The notes: a model not told the origin generated them from the sequence alone. DNA of 64,000 nucleotides from Hallerella sp963652365 (GCA_963652365.1 CAVJTH010000009.1:15801-79800); one strand, 5' to 3'. Numbered from the stretch's first letter, positions 18,186-27,761 are shown. Numbers and translations are program-made.

Positions 18186-20738
18186 ATGCGTTTCTTGAAA
18201 TTTTTCGCTCCGATTGTTCTTGGACTCGGCATGAACGCGTTCGCTTCGGAAAACTACGTATGGGGAAACGTGCGCTTTGACGGCGGCGGTTTCGTGAGCG
18301 CGGTCATTTTCCACCCAAAGGCGGAAAACGTTCTCTACGCCCGGACCGATGTCGGCGGCATCTACCGGTTCGACTTTGCGAATTCCCGCTGGATCCCGCT
18401 GATGGACTTTATCGGCGAAAGCGACAAGGGGCTGTACGGAACGGAATCCTTTGCCCTCGATCCGACGGACCCGAAGCGAATCTACGTTCTCGCGGGAACG
18501 GGGTACTTTAGCCAGGGCCGCACGGCGATTCTTCGGAGCGAAGACTACGGGGCGACATGGGATACGAGCTACGTGGAAATCCTCGCCCACGGAAACGGCA
18601 TGGGACGCCAGACCGGCGAAAAGCTCGTGGTCGATCCGAACAAGCCGAACATCCTCTTTTGCGGGAGCCGTACGAAAGGTCTCTACAAGAGTACTGATTA
18701 CGGCAAGACCTGGACGCGCGCCTACGAAATCGCCCTGTCGAGCGCGGAAGGAAACGGCCTTACCAATGTGAACGGAATCAGCTTTGTCCTGTTCGATGGA
18801 TCGCAGGGAACGCTTGACGACGGTTCGACGAAGACGCTCTACATGGGAATTTCCGCGACGAGCGACAATCTGTACGCGAGCCATGACGGCGGCGCGACCT
18901 GGAGCCTTGTCTCGGGTGGCCCCGAAAACCTGATGCCGCACCGCGCAAAGATCGCCGACGGCAACCTGTTCGTGACCTATTCGAGTTCGGAAGGACCTCA
19001 TTCCGTTAGCCGCGGCGCTGTCTATCGATATGCGATCGGGAGCGGAACCTGGACGAACATCACGCCTTACCAGGACGAAAGTACGACGGCTCGGATGGGA
19101 GACGGCAGCCAGTCCGCAAGCCATGGATTCGGCGGCATTTCCATTGATCCGAACGATGCGAACCATATCGTCGTTTCGACTCTCTGCTATTACGGTGGCA
19201 GGCATTTGTTCGCGGATAGCTCGGATGGCTGGGGAGACCGCATCTACGTGACGACGGATGGCGGCAAGACCTGGACGCATGGACAGGGCTATAACGCCGG
19301 CATCAATGCCGATGCGAACGGGACCGCGTGGATTCCGGGCAACGCGATTCACTGGGCGGGTTCGATAGAATTCAATCCGTTCAACCCACAGGAAGCCTGG
19401 GTGACGAGCGGAAACGGCGTCTTCCAGACGGACGATATCACGGCCAGCGTGCCGCTGTGGAAGTTTCAGTCGAAGGGCATCGAGGAAACGGTGCCTCTTG
19501 ACATCGTAAGCGTTCCAGGCGGACCGCTCGTGACGGCGATCGGAGACTATGACGGCGCGGCCTATTCGGATATCAACCAGAGCACGCCACGGCACAGCCC
19601 GAACATCGGAACGACGAACAGCCTGGGCTACGCGCCGCTTGCGGGAGCCTTTGTCCGCACCGGGCATGTGACGGACTATTCGACGGGAACGGGCATCAGC
19701 TCGGACGTGATGTATCGCTCGGACGACAACGCGGCGACCTGGACAAAGCTCGAAACGACCCTCAAGGGTTCGCAGGGAACTCTCGCCATGTCCGCGGACG
19801 GCAAGGTGATCCTGCATCGGCCCGATAACAGCAGCGGTGTCTTTCGCACGACGGATGGCGGCAAGACATGGACAGATGTCACGGGTCTCGATGGGCAGTG
19901 CCAGTATGCGCGCATCGCTCCCGATCCGGTAAATCCCGAAAAGTTCTACCTGGTGGATGCCCAGGGATACCTAAAGCTTTCGACCGATGGCGGGGCGACA
20001 TTCGCGAACGCCGGGACCCGGCTGCAAAACGACGCTTCGGGCGAGTATTACAACGGTGGCGGCCTTATCCGCACGGTGCCGGGCAGGGAAGGTCACCTCT
20101 GGGTTCCGCTTGACCAGGCGCAGGTGTGGCTTGCCAAGGGCTATTCGGAAAACGGCCTCGCCTATACGGAAGACGGGGGCTCGACGTGGAACCGGGTCGC
20201 TGGAGTTTCGACGGCGATTGCCGTGGGAATCGGCAAGGCGAAGGAAGGTTCCGATTACGAGACGATTTTCATCTGGGGAGTCGCCGGTGGCGCGGACAAT
20301 CCGCTGGGAATCTATCGTTCGACAGACAAGGGTTCGACGTGGATCCGCATAAACGATGATGCGCACCAGTATGGCGGCCCGGGCAACGGCAACTTTGTAC
20401 AGGGCGACATGAACTATTTCGGCGTCGTCTACATGAGTACGATCGGAAGGGGACTTGTCGTCGGCGCGCCGGAAGGTTCCATTGTGCCGATTCCTTCGAT
20501 CGTCCCGGTCTGGAACTCGGCGGTTTCGATGCGGCTCTCTGCGCGAAGCCTCTATGTGAACGCTCCGGCGAAAAGTACGCTTCTCCTGTTCAACGCCAAC
20601 GGGAAACTTTGCCTGAAACGGGATGTCGGTGCGAACGCAAATGTTTCGCTTGCGCGGCTTTCGTCGGGAAAATGGCTCGCCAAGGTCGTTTCGGCAAGCG
20701 GAAAGACGCTCTCCGCCCAGATGCTTTCGCTTCGATAG
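18186..20738 (+). CDS. Secreted GH74-family xyloglucanase / endoglucanase
   Basis: An 850-residue protein with a signal peptide (MRFLKFFAPIVLGLGMNAFA). Tandem seven-bladed propeller repeats with Asp-box motifs follow (STDYGKTW, TTDGGKTWTH, TTDGGKTWTDV, TEDGGSTWNRV, STDKGSTWIRI). TDVGGIYR with Asp55 matches the proposed GH74 catalytic base, and GDYDGAAYSD holds a candidate acid. It likely hydrolyses xyloglucan or beta-1,4-glucan outside the cell. The last 80 residues (LLLFNANGKLCLKRDV...) look like a C-terminal beta-sandwich sorting or anchoring domain. The ATG at 18186 follows GGAAAGGAGAA. It ends at a strong terminator. Confidence 0.9.
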   Translation: MRFLKFFAPIVLGLGMNAFASENYVWGNVRFDGGGFVSAVIFHPKAENVLYARTDVGGIYRFDFANSRWIPLMDFIGESDKGLYGTESFALDPTDPKRIYVLAGTGYFSQGRTAILRSEDYGATWDTSYVEILAHGNGMGRQTGEKLVVDPNKPNILFCGSRTKGLYKSTDYGKTWTRAYEIALSSAEGNGLTNVNGISFVLFDGSQGTLDDGSTKTLYMGISATSDNLYASHDGGATWSLVSGGPENLMPHRAKIADGNLFVTYSSSEGPHSVSRGAVYRYAIGSGTWTNITPYQDESTTARMGDGSQSASHGFGGISIDPNDANHIVVSTLCYYGGRHLFADSSDGWGDRIYVTTDGGKTWTHGQGYNAGINADANGTAWIPGNAIHWAGSIEFNPFNPQEAWVTSGNGVFQTDDITASVPLWKFQSKGIEETVPLDIVSVPGGPLVTAIGDYDGAAYSDINQSTPRHSPNIGTTNSLGYAPLAGAFVRTGHVTDYSTGTGISSDVMYRSDDNAATWTKLETTLKGSQGTLAMSADGKVILHRPDNSSGVFRTTDGGKTWTDVTGLDGQCQYARIAPDPVNPEKFYLVDAQGYLKLSTDGGATFANAGTRLQNDASGEYYNGGGLIRTVPGREGHLWVPLDQAQVWLAKGYSENGLAYTEDGGSTWNRVAGVSTAIAVGIGKAKEGSDYETIFIWGVAGGADNPLGIYRSTDKGSTWIRINDDAHQYGGPGNGNFVQGDMNYFGVVYMSTIGRGLVVGAPEGSIVPIPSIVPVWNSAVSMRLSARSLYVNAPAKSTLLLFNANGKLCLKRDVGANANVSLARLSSGKWLAKVVSASGKTLSAQMLSLR

Positions 20739-20760
20739 CGCGCGTTTCGAAAGGATAACG

Positions 20761-20786
20761 GAAAAGCCCGCCAGGCGGGCTTTTCT
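20761..20786. terminator. Terminator between convergent GH74 and DtxR-type genes
   Basis: The symmetrical hairpin AAAAGCCCG/CGGGCTTTT around CCAGG has A- and T-tracts on either side, so it can work for both converging genes. Confidence 0.85.
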
Positions 20787-20802
20787 CTTGACTGTCTAGA
20801 TT

Positions 20803-21180
20803 CTATCTGCCGACAAAATCGCTGATGCGATCAAGGGATTCCTGCGAAAGGATGTGTTCCATCTTGCAGGCGTCCTCGTTGGCGATCTTTTCGGAAACTC
20901 CCAGCTTTAGAAGGAGCTTTCGCAACAGGAAATGCCGCGCGAGAACCTTCGCCGCAGTCTGTTTCCCGGCCGGCGAAAGCGAAATGCCCGTGTAGGGTTC
21001 CTGGTTGACGAGCCCGAGCTTCTTGAGTTCGTTCATCGCCTTGTTGACGGAAGGCATCTTGACGGAGAGTCTCTCCGCAATGTCCTTGACATGGGCGACA
21101 TCCTTGTTTTCCAGGCAGAGAATGTGCACCATTTCGAGATAGTCTTCGAGGCTTTGGGAGAGTTTTTGCTGGTCTGGCAT
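20803..21180 (-). CDS. DtxR/MntR-family metal-dependent regulator
   Basis: A 125-residue protein: an N-terminal winged helix (SLEDYLEMVHIL, then DIAERLSVKMPSVNKAMNEL) followed by the dimerisation/metal-binding helices (CKMEHILSQESLDRI). HILS-type residues of the metal sites are present, and it lacks the SH3-like third domain, like MntR. It would repress metal-uptake genes when Mn or Fe is bound. No transporter is next to it. A palindromic TTAG...CTAA site overlaps its own promoter, suggesting autoregulation. Confidence 0.88.
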   Translation of the reverse strand: MPDQQKLSQSLEDYLEMVHILCLENKDVAHVKDIAERLSVKMPSVNKAMNELKKLGLVNQEPYTGISLSPAGKQTAAKVLARHFLLRKLLLKLGVSEKIANEDACKMEHILSQESLDRISDFVGR

Positions 21181-21198
21181 TCGCTTTTGGTCCTTTTG

Positions 21199-21240
21199 TT
21201 AGCTTTGTCTAATTATAACAATTGACGGGGGAAAATGCAA
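21199..21240 (-). promoter_or_regulatory. Promoter and possible operator of the DtxR/MntR-type gene
   Basis: On the minus strand TTGCAT (21235-21240), a 17-nt spacer and TATAAT (21212-21217) form a good sigma-70 promoter. It abuts the imperfect inverted repeat TTAGCTTTGTCTAA (21199-21212), which would cover the start of transcription. DtxR-family boxes are typically TTAG...CTAA palindromes, so self-binding is plausible inference. Confidence 0.5.
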
Positions 21241-21345
21241 GACGGGTGTCCGGAACCTGTCGGGTTGGCGAGCTTGTCGCGAATTTCCTCCCGAATTGTC
21301 CAAATCTTGCAGACGACGGGCGATTTTTTTTTTAGATGTTTAAAC

Positions 21346-21885
21346 ATGAGAATTTTTAAAATCGTGTTTTTGATGGCAGGTCTTGCGTTCTTGCCGCTTG
21401 CGGCGGAAGAGATCGAACCGATGGATTCCGAAGACCGCCTGACGGCCCAGGAAGAAGATCTGCGTTCCATCAAGGATTCCTACGACAGCCGGATCAACGG
21501 GCTCATTGAAGAAATGGACGAAAGCGGTGCGGAAGCCTGGTTCGCTTCGCGCGCGGCCGGAAACTATGCGACCTGGAAGGATATCGGGTTTGAACTTCCC
21601 GAAGTGAAAATGTTCACCGTCAAGGAAGAGCTCTACGGATTCTCGGTGAAGGCAAACGGTCGTCCGAAGGAGACGGCAACGGTTCTTGTCTATACGCGGG
21701 ACGAGGACCTGTATTATCGCGTGACGGTCGGGAAAAACGCCTCGTTCGACTTTAAGCGCATGGTGCAGGCCGTTTTCGAATCGGACAGCGAATTTACCTT
21801 CCGCGAGGGAACGCCTTGCGACAGCCGGGCGGTTTCCTGCCTTGGCGGTTATGAAAAGGGAACTCGCGGCAAGCTGAAAAAATAG
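21346..21885 (+). CDS. Small exported protein of unknown function
   Basis: A 179-residue protein with a signal peptide (MRIFKIVFLMAGLAFLPLAAEE). An acidic, probably helical segment follows (EDRLTAQEEDLRSIKDSYDS), then a beta-rich region with two cysteines (PCDSRAVSCLGG). The start at 21346 is set by the signal peptide. It ends 13 bases before purT, so co-transcription is possible. No family is recognised. Confidence 0.7.
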   Translation: MRIFKIVFLMAGLAFLPLAAEEIEPMDSEDRLTAQEEDLRSIKDSYDSRINGLIEEMDESGAEAWFASRAAGNYATWKDIGFELPEVKMFTVKEELYGFSVKANGRPKETATVLVYTRDEDLYYRVTVGKNASFDFKRMVQAVFESDSEFTFREGTPCDSRAVSCLGGYEKGTRGKLKK

Positions 21886-21898
21886 ACAAGGAGACAGT

Positions 21899-23092
21899 AT
21901 GGCAGAACTCGGTACGATTGGAACTCCGCTCTCGAAAAGCGCGACGCGCGTTCTTTTTTGCGGAGCGGGAGAGCTTGGCAAGGAAGTGATTATCGAGATG
22001 ATGCGGCTCGGCGTCGAGACGATTGCCGTCGATCGCTATGCGAATGCGCCAGGAATGCAGGTCGCGCACCGGTTTCATGTCGTCAACATGCTGGATGGAG
22101 CGGAGCTCCGTCGAATCGTCGAACTGGAAAAGCCGGACTATATCGTCCCGGAAGTCGAAGCGATTGCCACCCCGACGCTCGTGGAACTCGAAAAGGAAGG
22201 CTATCATGTGATTCCGACGGCCATGGCGACTCGGCTGACGATGAACCGCGAAGGCATTCGTCGCTTGGCGGCAGAGGAGCTCGGGCTGAAAACTTCGCCG
22301 TATCGCTTTGCGGACACGGAAGAGGATTTCAAGGCGGCGGTCAAGGTGGTGGGAATTCCCTGCGTCGTAAAGCCCGTGATGAGTTCGTCGGGGCATGGCC
22401 AGAGTACGGTCAAGTCCGAAGCGGATATCGATCGGGCGTGGAACGTTTCCCAGAGCGAAGGACGTACGGGAAAGGCTTCCCGCGTCATTGTCGAAGGCTT
22501 TGTTCCCTTTGATTACGAAATCACGATGCTCACGGTGCGTCATGTCGGCGGGACGAGCTTTCTGGAGCCTGTGGGGCATCACCAGGTGAACGGCGACTAC
22601 CAGGAGTCCTGGCAGCCGCAACCGATGAGCGCGACCGTTCTCGAAAAGGCGCACGACATCGCGAAGAAAATCACGGATGCGCTCGGAGGCCGCGGAATCT
22701 TTGGCGTGGAGCTTTTTGTCTGCGGCGAGGACGTCCTGTTCAGCGAAGTCAGCCCGCGCCCGCACGATACGGGAATGGTGACGCTGATTTCCCAGGACCT
22801 TTCGGAATTTGCGCTTCACGCCCGGGCCATCCTGGGACTTCCGATTCCGAACATCGCGTTCCGCGGACCGTCCGCTTCGAAGGCGATTGTCGTCGAAGGG
22901 GAATCCGAACAGGTTCGCTTTGAAAACCTGGCAAAGGTTCTGGAAACTCCCGATACGGGCATCCGGCTGTTCGGCAAGCCTACGGTCGGCGGGCATCGTC
23001 GCATGGGCGTCTTGCTCGCCCGATCCTCTTCGGTGGAAAAGGCCGTGGAAACGGTCAAGGAAATGCGCGAAAAGCTTTCGGTCCGCCTTTAA
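21899..23092 (+). CDS. purT: Formate-dependent phosphoribosylglycinamide formyltransferase 2 (PurT)
   Basis: A 397-residue ATP-grasp enzyme making formyl-GAR from GAR, formate and ATP in purine synthesis. Characteristic stretches are GAGELGKEVIIE, VPEVEAIAT, VKPVMSSSGHGQS, EGFVPFDYEITML and EVSPRPHDTGMVTL, at the usual length (about 392). An AAGGAGA site precedes the ATG. It is separate from purD-purE further along the window. Confidence 0.97.
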   Translation: MAELGTIGTPLSKSATRVLFCGAGELGKEVIIEMMRLGVETIAVDRYANAPGMQVAHRFHVVNMLDGAELRRIVELEKPDYIVPEVEAIATPTLVELEKEGYHVIPTAMATRLTMNREGIRRLAAEELGLKTSPYRFADTEEDFKAAVKVVGIPCVVKPVMSSSGHGQSTVKSEADIDRAWNVSQSEGRTGKASRVIVEGFVPFDYEITMLTVRHVGGTSFLEPVGHHQVNGDYQESWQPQPMSATVLEKAHDIAKKITDALGGRGIFGVELFVCGEDVLFSEVSPRPHDTGMVTLISQDLSEFALHARAILGLPIPNIAFRGPSASKAIVVEGESEQVRFENLAKVLETPDTGIRLFGKPTVGGHRRMGVLLARSSSVEKAVETVKEMREKLSVRL

Positions 23093-23119
23093 TTTTCATC
23101 TTTCGGAAATCGATACCCT

Positions 23120-25885
23120 ATGCCTGCTCCAAGAAAGCTCTTCTTGCTCGACTCGTTCGCTCTCGCCTTTCGGATGTTCTACGCCTATGCGAGAGATCCG
23201 CTTGTCAACGGAAAAGGCGAAGATGTTTCCCTGGTCCACGGCTACTGGGGGACCGTCCTGCGGCTCCTTGCGAAGCACAAGCCGACGCATTTTGCGATTG
23301 TGTGCGACGTGGGAGCGCCGACGTTTCGACACGAACTCTACCCGGAATACAAGGCGAACCGCGGACCGATGCCTGAAGAAATGGCGAAGCAGTTGCCGAT
23401 GCTCATGGAAGCGATTCGCGCAAGCGGAATTCCGATGCTCTCGGAGAAGGGCTTCGAAGCGGACGACGTGATGGCCGCCGTGGCGGGCGAAGCCTACCGG
23501 GAAGGATTCGAAAAGATCTTCCTGGTCACGAAGGACAAGGACCTTTCCCAGGTCGTGAACGACCGGATTCATCTGTACCAGCTCGAAAAGGGTGCGGACG
23601 GTCTCGATTTCGGGCCGGAAGATGTCGAGGAAAAATATGGAGTTCCTCCTTCGCAGATTCGCGACTATCTCGCCTTGATGGGAGATTCCTCGGACAACGT
23701 TCCGGGTGTCGCGAAAGTCGGGCCCAAGACCGCCGTTTCGCTGCTCCGGGAATTCGGAAACATCGATAACCTGTACGCGAACCTGGACAAGGTGACGAAA
23801 AAGGGCTTGCACGACAATCTGGAAAAGGGAAGGGAAAACGCCTTTCTCTCGCGCGAGCTGGTGACAATCCAGTCTTCGCGGGGGTTCAAGGGCTCCCTTG
23901 TCGAACTGGAATTTCACGGGATAGCGAGCGAACCGCTTCGGGACGTTTTCAGGGAGCACGAAATCAACAGCCTCTTGCGGCTCATCGACAAGGTTCCCTC
24001 GAAGGGCGACTTTGACAAAAAGTCCGCCCGGCAAGAACGCAAGCCTTTCGAAACGGTTGTCGTGCGCACGACGAAAACTTTCCGGGAAATGACCGCGGCG
24101 GTCGAAGCGTCTCCGTCTCCCGCCGTTTCGGTAGTCTATGACGGATCGCGTCCGCTTTCGACGACAATCGTGGGGGTCGCGCTTTCCACCGAACCGGACA
24201 AGGGATTTTACGTGCCGCTCGGACACACGGACGACATGGGGATTCCTCTGAACAATATCGATACGGAATATTTTGCGGACTGGTTCGTTCCGGCGTTTAC
24301 CGTCGCCGAGAAGACGTGGAGAATGTTTGCCGCGAAATCCGCGTTGCATGTTCTTTCCTGGGCTCTTGACGAAAAGGTTCTTCCTTCGGAGATTCGCGAT
24401 GCGCAAATTGGAGCGTGGATGCTTTCTCCGGGGGAATCGAAATACGAACTGGAAGAGCTTTGCCGCCGAAACGGCCTGCGGGAGATCGGTTCTTCCGAGG
24501 CGCTTGTCGGGCATGGAAAAAGCGAGATCCCCTTTTCGCGCGTTCCCGTCGAAGAGCTGGCGGAACATGCGGCAAGGTCCGCGGCGGCGATCTTCGAATT
24601 GTGGGATCTTGTCCGGCAGAAGCTCGAAGAATGCGGCCTGGAAAGGCATTTTCTGGAAACGGAAATGCCGATTCTCAAGGTCCTCTTCGCAATGGAAGAA
24701 TGCGGGGCCGCCATCGACGAAGACGCCCTTCGAAATCTTTCCGCGGATTTTTCGAAGCGAATCGAAAGGACCGAGGAGAAGGTCTATGAACTTTCCGGCG
24801 GAAATCCGTTCAACATCGCGTCTCCGAAACAGCTCGCCGAAGTTCTCTATGACGACTTGGGATTGAAGGTGCTCAAGAAGACGGCGACTGGCCGCAGCAC
24901 GGACAGCGCGGTTCTCGACCGCTTGCTCCACGAGTTCGATCTTTCCGAGCGGGAAACGGCTCTCGTCGAATCGATCCTGAACTACCGCGAACTGAAAAAG
25001 CTCCAGAACACGTATGTCGAAGTCCTTCCGACGCTCGTGAACAAGGAGACGCATCGGATCCACACGAGCTTTGTGCAGTGGGGGACGGCGACGGGAAGGC
25101 TTTCGAGCCGCGAACCGAACCTGCAGAACATCCCGATCCGTTCCGAGGAAGGCAAGAAGATCCGCGCCGCGTTCATTCCGGGCGAAAAGGAAAACGTGAT
25201 TCTTTCCGCGGACTATTCGCAGATCGAGCTGCGGATGCTTGCGCATCTTTCCGGAGACGAGAAGCTTGTACAGGCGTATAACGACGGGGTGGACATCCAT
25301 GCGCTGACCGCCGCCGCGGTCTTTGGAAAGCTTCCGTCCGAGGTGACTGCCGACGAGCGTCGCCGCGCGAAGGTCGTGAATTTTGGCGTTCTGTATGGCA
25401 TGACGCCTTTTAGGCTTTCCCGCGACCTGCATATCCCGATGGGCGAAGCGAAGTCGTTCATCGACGGATACTTTAATCTGTATAAAGGTGTCGAGGCTTA
25501 CGTGGAACGCATCAAGGCGTTTGCCCACGAGCACGGATATGTCGAAACGCTGACGGGTCGTCGCCGCGAGATTCCCGGAATCGATTCCGCAGACAGGACC
25601 GAGTGCCAGATGGCGGAACGCATGGCCGTGAATACGCCTGTCCAGGGAAGTGCGGCGGATCTGATCAAGACGGCGATGATTCGCGTCGCAAGCCGGATCG
25701 AAAAGGATTCGCTTCCGCTCAGGATGATGCTCCAGGTGCACGACGAGCTTGTGTTCGAATGCCCGAGGGCTCAGGCGGAAAGCCTTGGCGAAATCGTCCG
25801 TCGCGAAATGGAGCAGGCGATGGTCCTGAAGGTCCCGCTGGTCGCTTCGGTGGGTTTCGGGGCGAACTGGCTCGCCGCGCACTGA
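23120..25885 (+). CDS. polA: DNA polymerase I, proofreading domain degenerate
   Basis: A 921-residue protein. Residues 1 to about 290 are the 5'-3' exonuclease, with conserved acidic motifs (GFEADDVMAA, VTKDKDLSQVV, LMGDSSDNVPG). Residues about 520-921 are the polymerase: motif A SADYSQIELRML (near 695), motif B RRRAKVVNFGVLYGM (near 750) and motif C LQVHDELVFE (near 873). In the middle domain the proofreading residues are replaced: the DxE of Exo I reads as VxD, the Exo II NxxxD as FxxxS, and the Exo III YxxxD as HxxxS. It should fill gaps and remove primers but not proofread. Confidence 0.96.
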   Translation: MPAPRKLFLLDSFALAFRMFYAYARDPLVNGKGEDVSLVHGYWGTVLRLLAKHKPTHFAIVCDVGAPTFRHELYPEYKANRGPMPEEMAKQLPMLMEAIRASGIPMLSEKGFEADDVMAAVAGEAYREGFEKIFLVTKDKDLSQVVNDRIHLYQLEKGADGLDFGPEDVEEKYGVPPSQIRDYLALMGDSSDNVPGVAKVGPKTAVSLLREFGNIDNLYANLDKVTKKGLHDNLEKGRENAFLSRELVTIQSSRGFKGSLVELEFHGIASEPLRDVFREHEINSLLRLIDKVPSKGDFDKKSARQERKPFETVVVRTTKTFREMTAAVEASPSPAVSVVYDGSRPLSTTIVGVALSTEPDKGFYVPLGHTDDMGIPLNNIDTEYFADWFVPAFTVAEKTWRMFAAKSALHVLSWALDEKVLPSEIRDAQIGAWMLSPGESKYELEELCRRNGLREIGSSEALVGHGKSEIPFSRVPVEELAEHAARSAAAIFELWDLVRQKLEECGLERHFLETEMPILKVLFAMEECGAAIDEDALRNLSADFSKRIERTEEKVYELSGGNPFNIASPKQLAEVLYDDLGLKVLKKTATGRSTDSAVLDRLLHEFDLSERETALVESILNYRELKKLQNTYVEVLPTLVNKETHRIHTSFVQWGTATGRLSSREPNLQNIPIRSEEGKKIRAAFIPGEKENVILSADYSQIELRMLAHLSGDEKLVQAYNDGVDIHALTAAAVFGKLPSEVTADERRRAKVVNFGVLYGMTPFRLSRDLHIPMGEAKSFIDGYFNLYKGVEAYVERIKAFAHEHGYVETLTGRRREIPGIDSADRTECQMAERMAVNTPVQGSAADLIKTAMIRVASRIEKDSLPLRMMLQVHDELVFECPRAQAESLGEIVRREMEQAMVLKVPLVASVGFGANWLAAH

Positions 25886-25896
25886 CAGGAATTTTC

Positions 25897-26024
25897 TACA
25901 TTTGGGCACACCCGGGCGTTTGCCTGGGAAAAATCAATCACCGATATGTGAAAAGTCGCTTCGGTGGCCTCTGGGCTTTGCGGCTTCTGCATGTCGGGAC
26001 GTTTAACCGAAAAAGGAAAACATC
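25897..26024 (+). promoter_or_regulatory. rpsB promoter and structured 5' leader
   Basis: A TACATT -10 candidate (25897-25902) lies about 120 nt before the rpsB ATG. The leader contains a 7-bp hairpin (CCCGGGC/GCCTGGG, 25911-25928, GTTT loop), then a GC-rich segment (about 25955-26000) that can fold. It ends in an A-rich AAAAGGAAAA ribosome site. S2-family leaders often mediate feedback control; that role here is inference. Confidence 0.45.
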
Positions 26025-26843
26025 ATGGCTAATCTGCCTTCCGTCGAAGACCTGCTCGCAGCAGGCGCTCACTTTGGTCACCAGGCTCAGCGCTGGAACC
26101 CGAAAATGAAACCCTACATCCTGGCGAAGAAGAATGACATCTACGTCATCAACCTCGACAAGACGATCAAGCAGCTCGAAGAAGCCGGCAAGGTTGCCGC
26201 CCGCATCTCCAGCGAGGGAAAGAGCGTTCTCTTCGTCGGCACCAAACCGACCGCTCGCGCTATCGTGGAAGAAGCCGCGAAGAAGACCAACCACTTCTTC
26301 GTCTCGAACCGCTGGCTCGGCGGCATGCTCACCAATTTCCAGACCGTCCGCAAGTCCATCAAGCAGATCGACAAGATCGACCAGATGGAATCCGAAGGTC
26401 TCTTCAAGGAGCTTTCGAAGAAGGAAGTTCTCGACAAGACCCGTCTCCGCGAAAAGATGCTCGGCGTCTTTGGCGGCATTCGCGAAATGGCGACCCTTCC
26501 GGGCCTCGTGGTCGTGACCGACTTGCACCACGAACACATCGCGGTGGCGGAAGCTCGCCGTCTGCACATCCCGATCATCGGCATCTGCGACACGAACGTC
26601 GATCCGACCCTCGTGGATTACCCGATTCCGGCGAACGACGACGCGGTGAAGTCCATCAAGATTATCGTGGATTACCTGGCGGACAATGTAACGACCCGCT
26701 CCGAAGTGGCGAAGAACGCCGACGCCGAATCTGTCGCGAAGAAGTACGACGACGCTCCGGCTCCGCGCAAGCGCACCTTCAAGCCGCGCAAGGCTATCGC
26801 CGAAAAGACCGAAGACAAGGCTGAAAAAAGCGAGGAAAAGTAA
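26025..26843 (+). CDS. rpsB: 30S ribosomal protein S2
   Basis: A 272-residue S2. Hallmarks are LLAAGAHFGHQAQRWNPKMK, FVGTKPTARAIVEE, FVSNRWLGGMLTNFQTV and IPIIGICDTNVDPTLVDYPI. The last 40 residues are a basic then acidic extension (PRKRTFKPRKAIAEK, then KAEKSEEK) beyond the core. It is the first gene of the rpsB-tsf pair and only two bases separate it from tsf. Confidence 0.99.
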   Translation: MANLPSVEDLLAAGAHFGHQAQRWNPKMKPYILAKKNDIYVINLDKTIKQLEEAGKVAARISSEGKSVLFVGTKPTARAIVEEAAKKTNHFFVSNRWLGGMLTNFQTVRKSIKQIDKIDQMESEGLFKELSKKEVLDKTRLREKMLGVFGGIREMATLPGLVVVTDLHHEHIAVAEARRLHIPIIGICDTNVDPTLVDYPIPANDDAVKSIKIIVDYLADNVTTRSEVAKNADAESVAKKYDDAPAPRKRTFKPRKAIAEKTEDKAEKSEEK

Positions 26844-26845
26844 CG

Positions 26846-27733
26846 ATGGCTGTTGAAATTACCGCTGCAATGGTGAACCAGCTCCGCAAGGCGAGCGGTG
26901 TTGGAATGATGCAATGCAAGAAGGCCCTGATCGAAGCCGAAGGCAATCAGGAAAAGGCTTTCGAACTTCTCCGCAAGCAGGGTGCCGCTGTCGCCGCGAA
27001 GCGTGCCGACAAGGCCGCGAAGGAAGGCCGCGTGTTCCTCGTGAGCCGCGACGACCGCGCAGTCGCCTTTGAACTCGGCTGCGAAACGGAACCCGTGTCC
27101 CAGAACGCGGACTACGTCGCCCTGGCGAACCTCGCCCTCAAGGCTTGCGAAACGCAGGACATCGACTCCGTCGAAGAGCTGAAGAACGCCGAAGTCGATG
27201 GCGTGAAGATCAACGACAAGCTGCAAGACGTTCTCGTGAAGATCCAGGAGAACATCGACTTCCGCAAGCTGGGCGTCATCAAGCGTTCCGGTTCGGACGT
27301 CATCGGTCTCTACTCCCACATGGGCGGAAAGATCGGCGTTCTCACGCGTCTCACGTTCGAAGGCACGCCGAGCGACAAGGAAGCTCTCGAACGCACCGCG
27401 AAGGAAATCGCGATGCAGGCCGCCGCGTTCCCGCCGGTCGCCTTGAATAACGCGGCGGTTCCCGAAGAGTTCATCGCGAAGGAAAAGGAAATCGCTCTCG
27501 CCCAGATCGAAAATTCCGGCAAGAAGACCAAGCCGGAATTCGCCCAGCGCCAGATCGAAGGCCGCGTCGCGAAGGTCCTCAAGGAAGTCGTTCTCGAAGA
27601 CCAGGAATTCTTCATCTCCGACAAGAACCCGAAGAAGCTGTCCGTCAAGGACTACCTGCTCGCTGAAGGGGAAAAGCTCGGTGTGAAAAACCTCGCCGTC
27701 GTCGATTTCATCCGCTTCGAGAGAGGCAACTAA
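26846..27733 (+). CDS. tsf: Elongation factor Ts
   Basis: A 295-residue EF-Ts, the nucleotide exchange factor for EF-Tu. The N-terminal UBA-like domain (VNQLRKASGVGMMQCKKALI) is followed by the dimerisation-type core (ELGCETEPVSQNADYVALA), with a C-terminal module after it. It is co-transcribed with rpsB. A strong hairpin terminator follows, so the downstream methyltransferase is probably a separate unit. Confidence 0.99.
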   Translation: MAVEITAAMVNQLRKASGVGMMQCKKALIEAEGNQEKAFELLRKQGAAVAAKRADKAAKEGRVFLVSRDDRAVAFELGCETEPVSQNADYVALANLALKACETQDIDSVEELKNAEVDGVKINDKLQDVLVKIQENIDFRKLGVIKRSGSDVIGLYSHMGGKIGVLTRLTFEGTPSDKEALERTAKEIAMQAAAFPPVALNNAAVPEEFIAKEKEIALAQIENSGKKTKPEFAQRQIEGRVAKVLKEVVLEDQEFFISDKNPKKLSVKDYLLAEGEKLGVKNLAVVDFIRFERGN

Positions 27734-27761
27734 TTTAAACGCGAAAGCGTCGAATGGAACT

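Noticed and set aside
20761..20786. Small RNA with inverted repeat
   Set aside because: Better explained as a shared terminator between two converging genes.
23096..25909. 937-codon open frame antisense to polA
   Set aside because: Caused by codon bias of the polA strand; Arg-rich, low-complexity composition and no motif.
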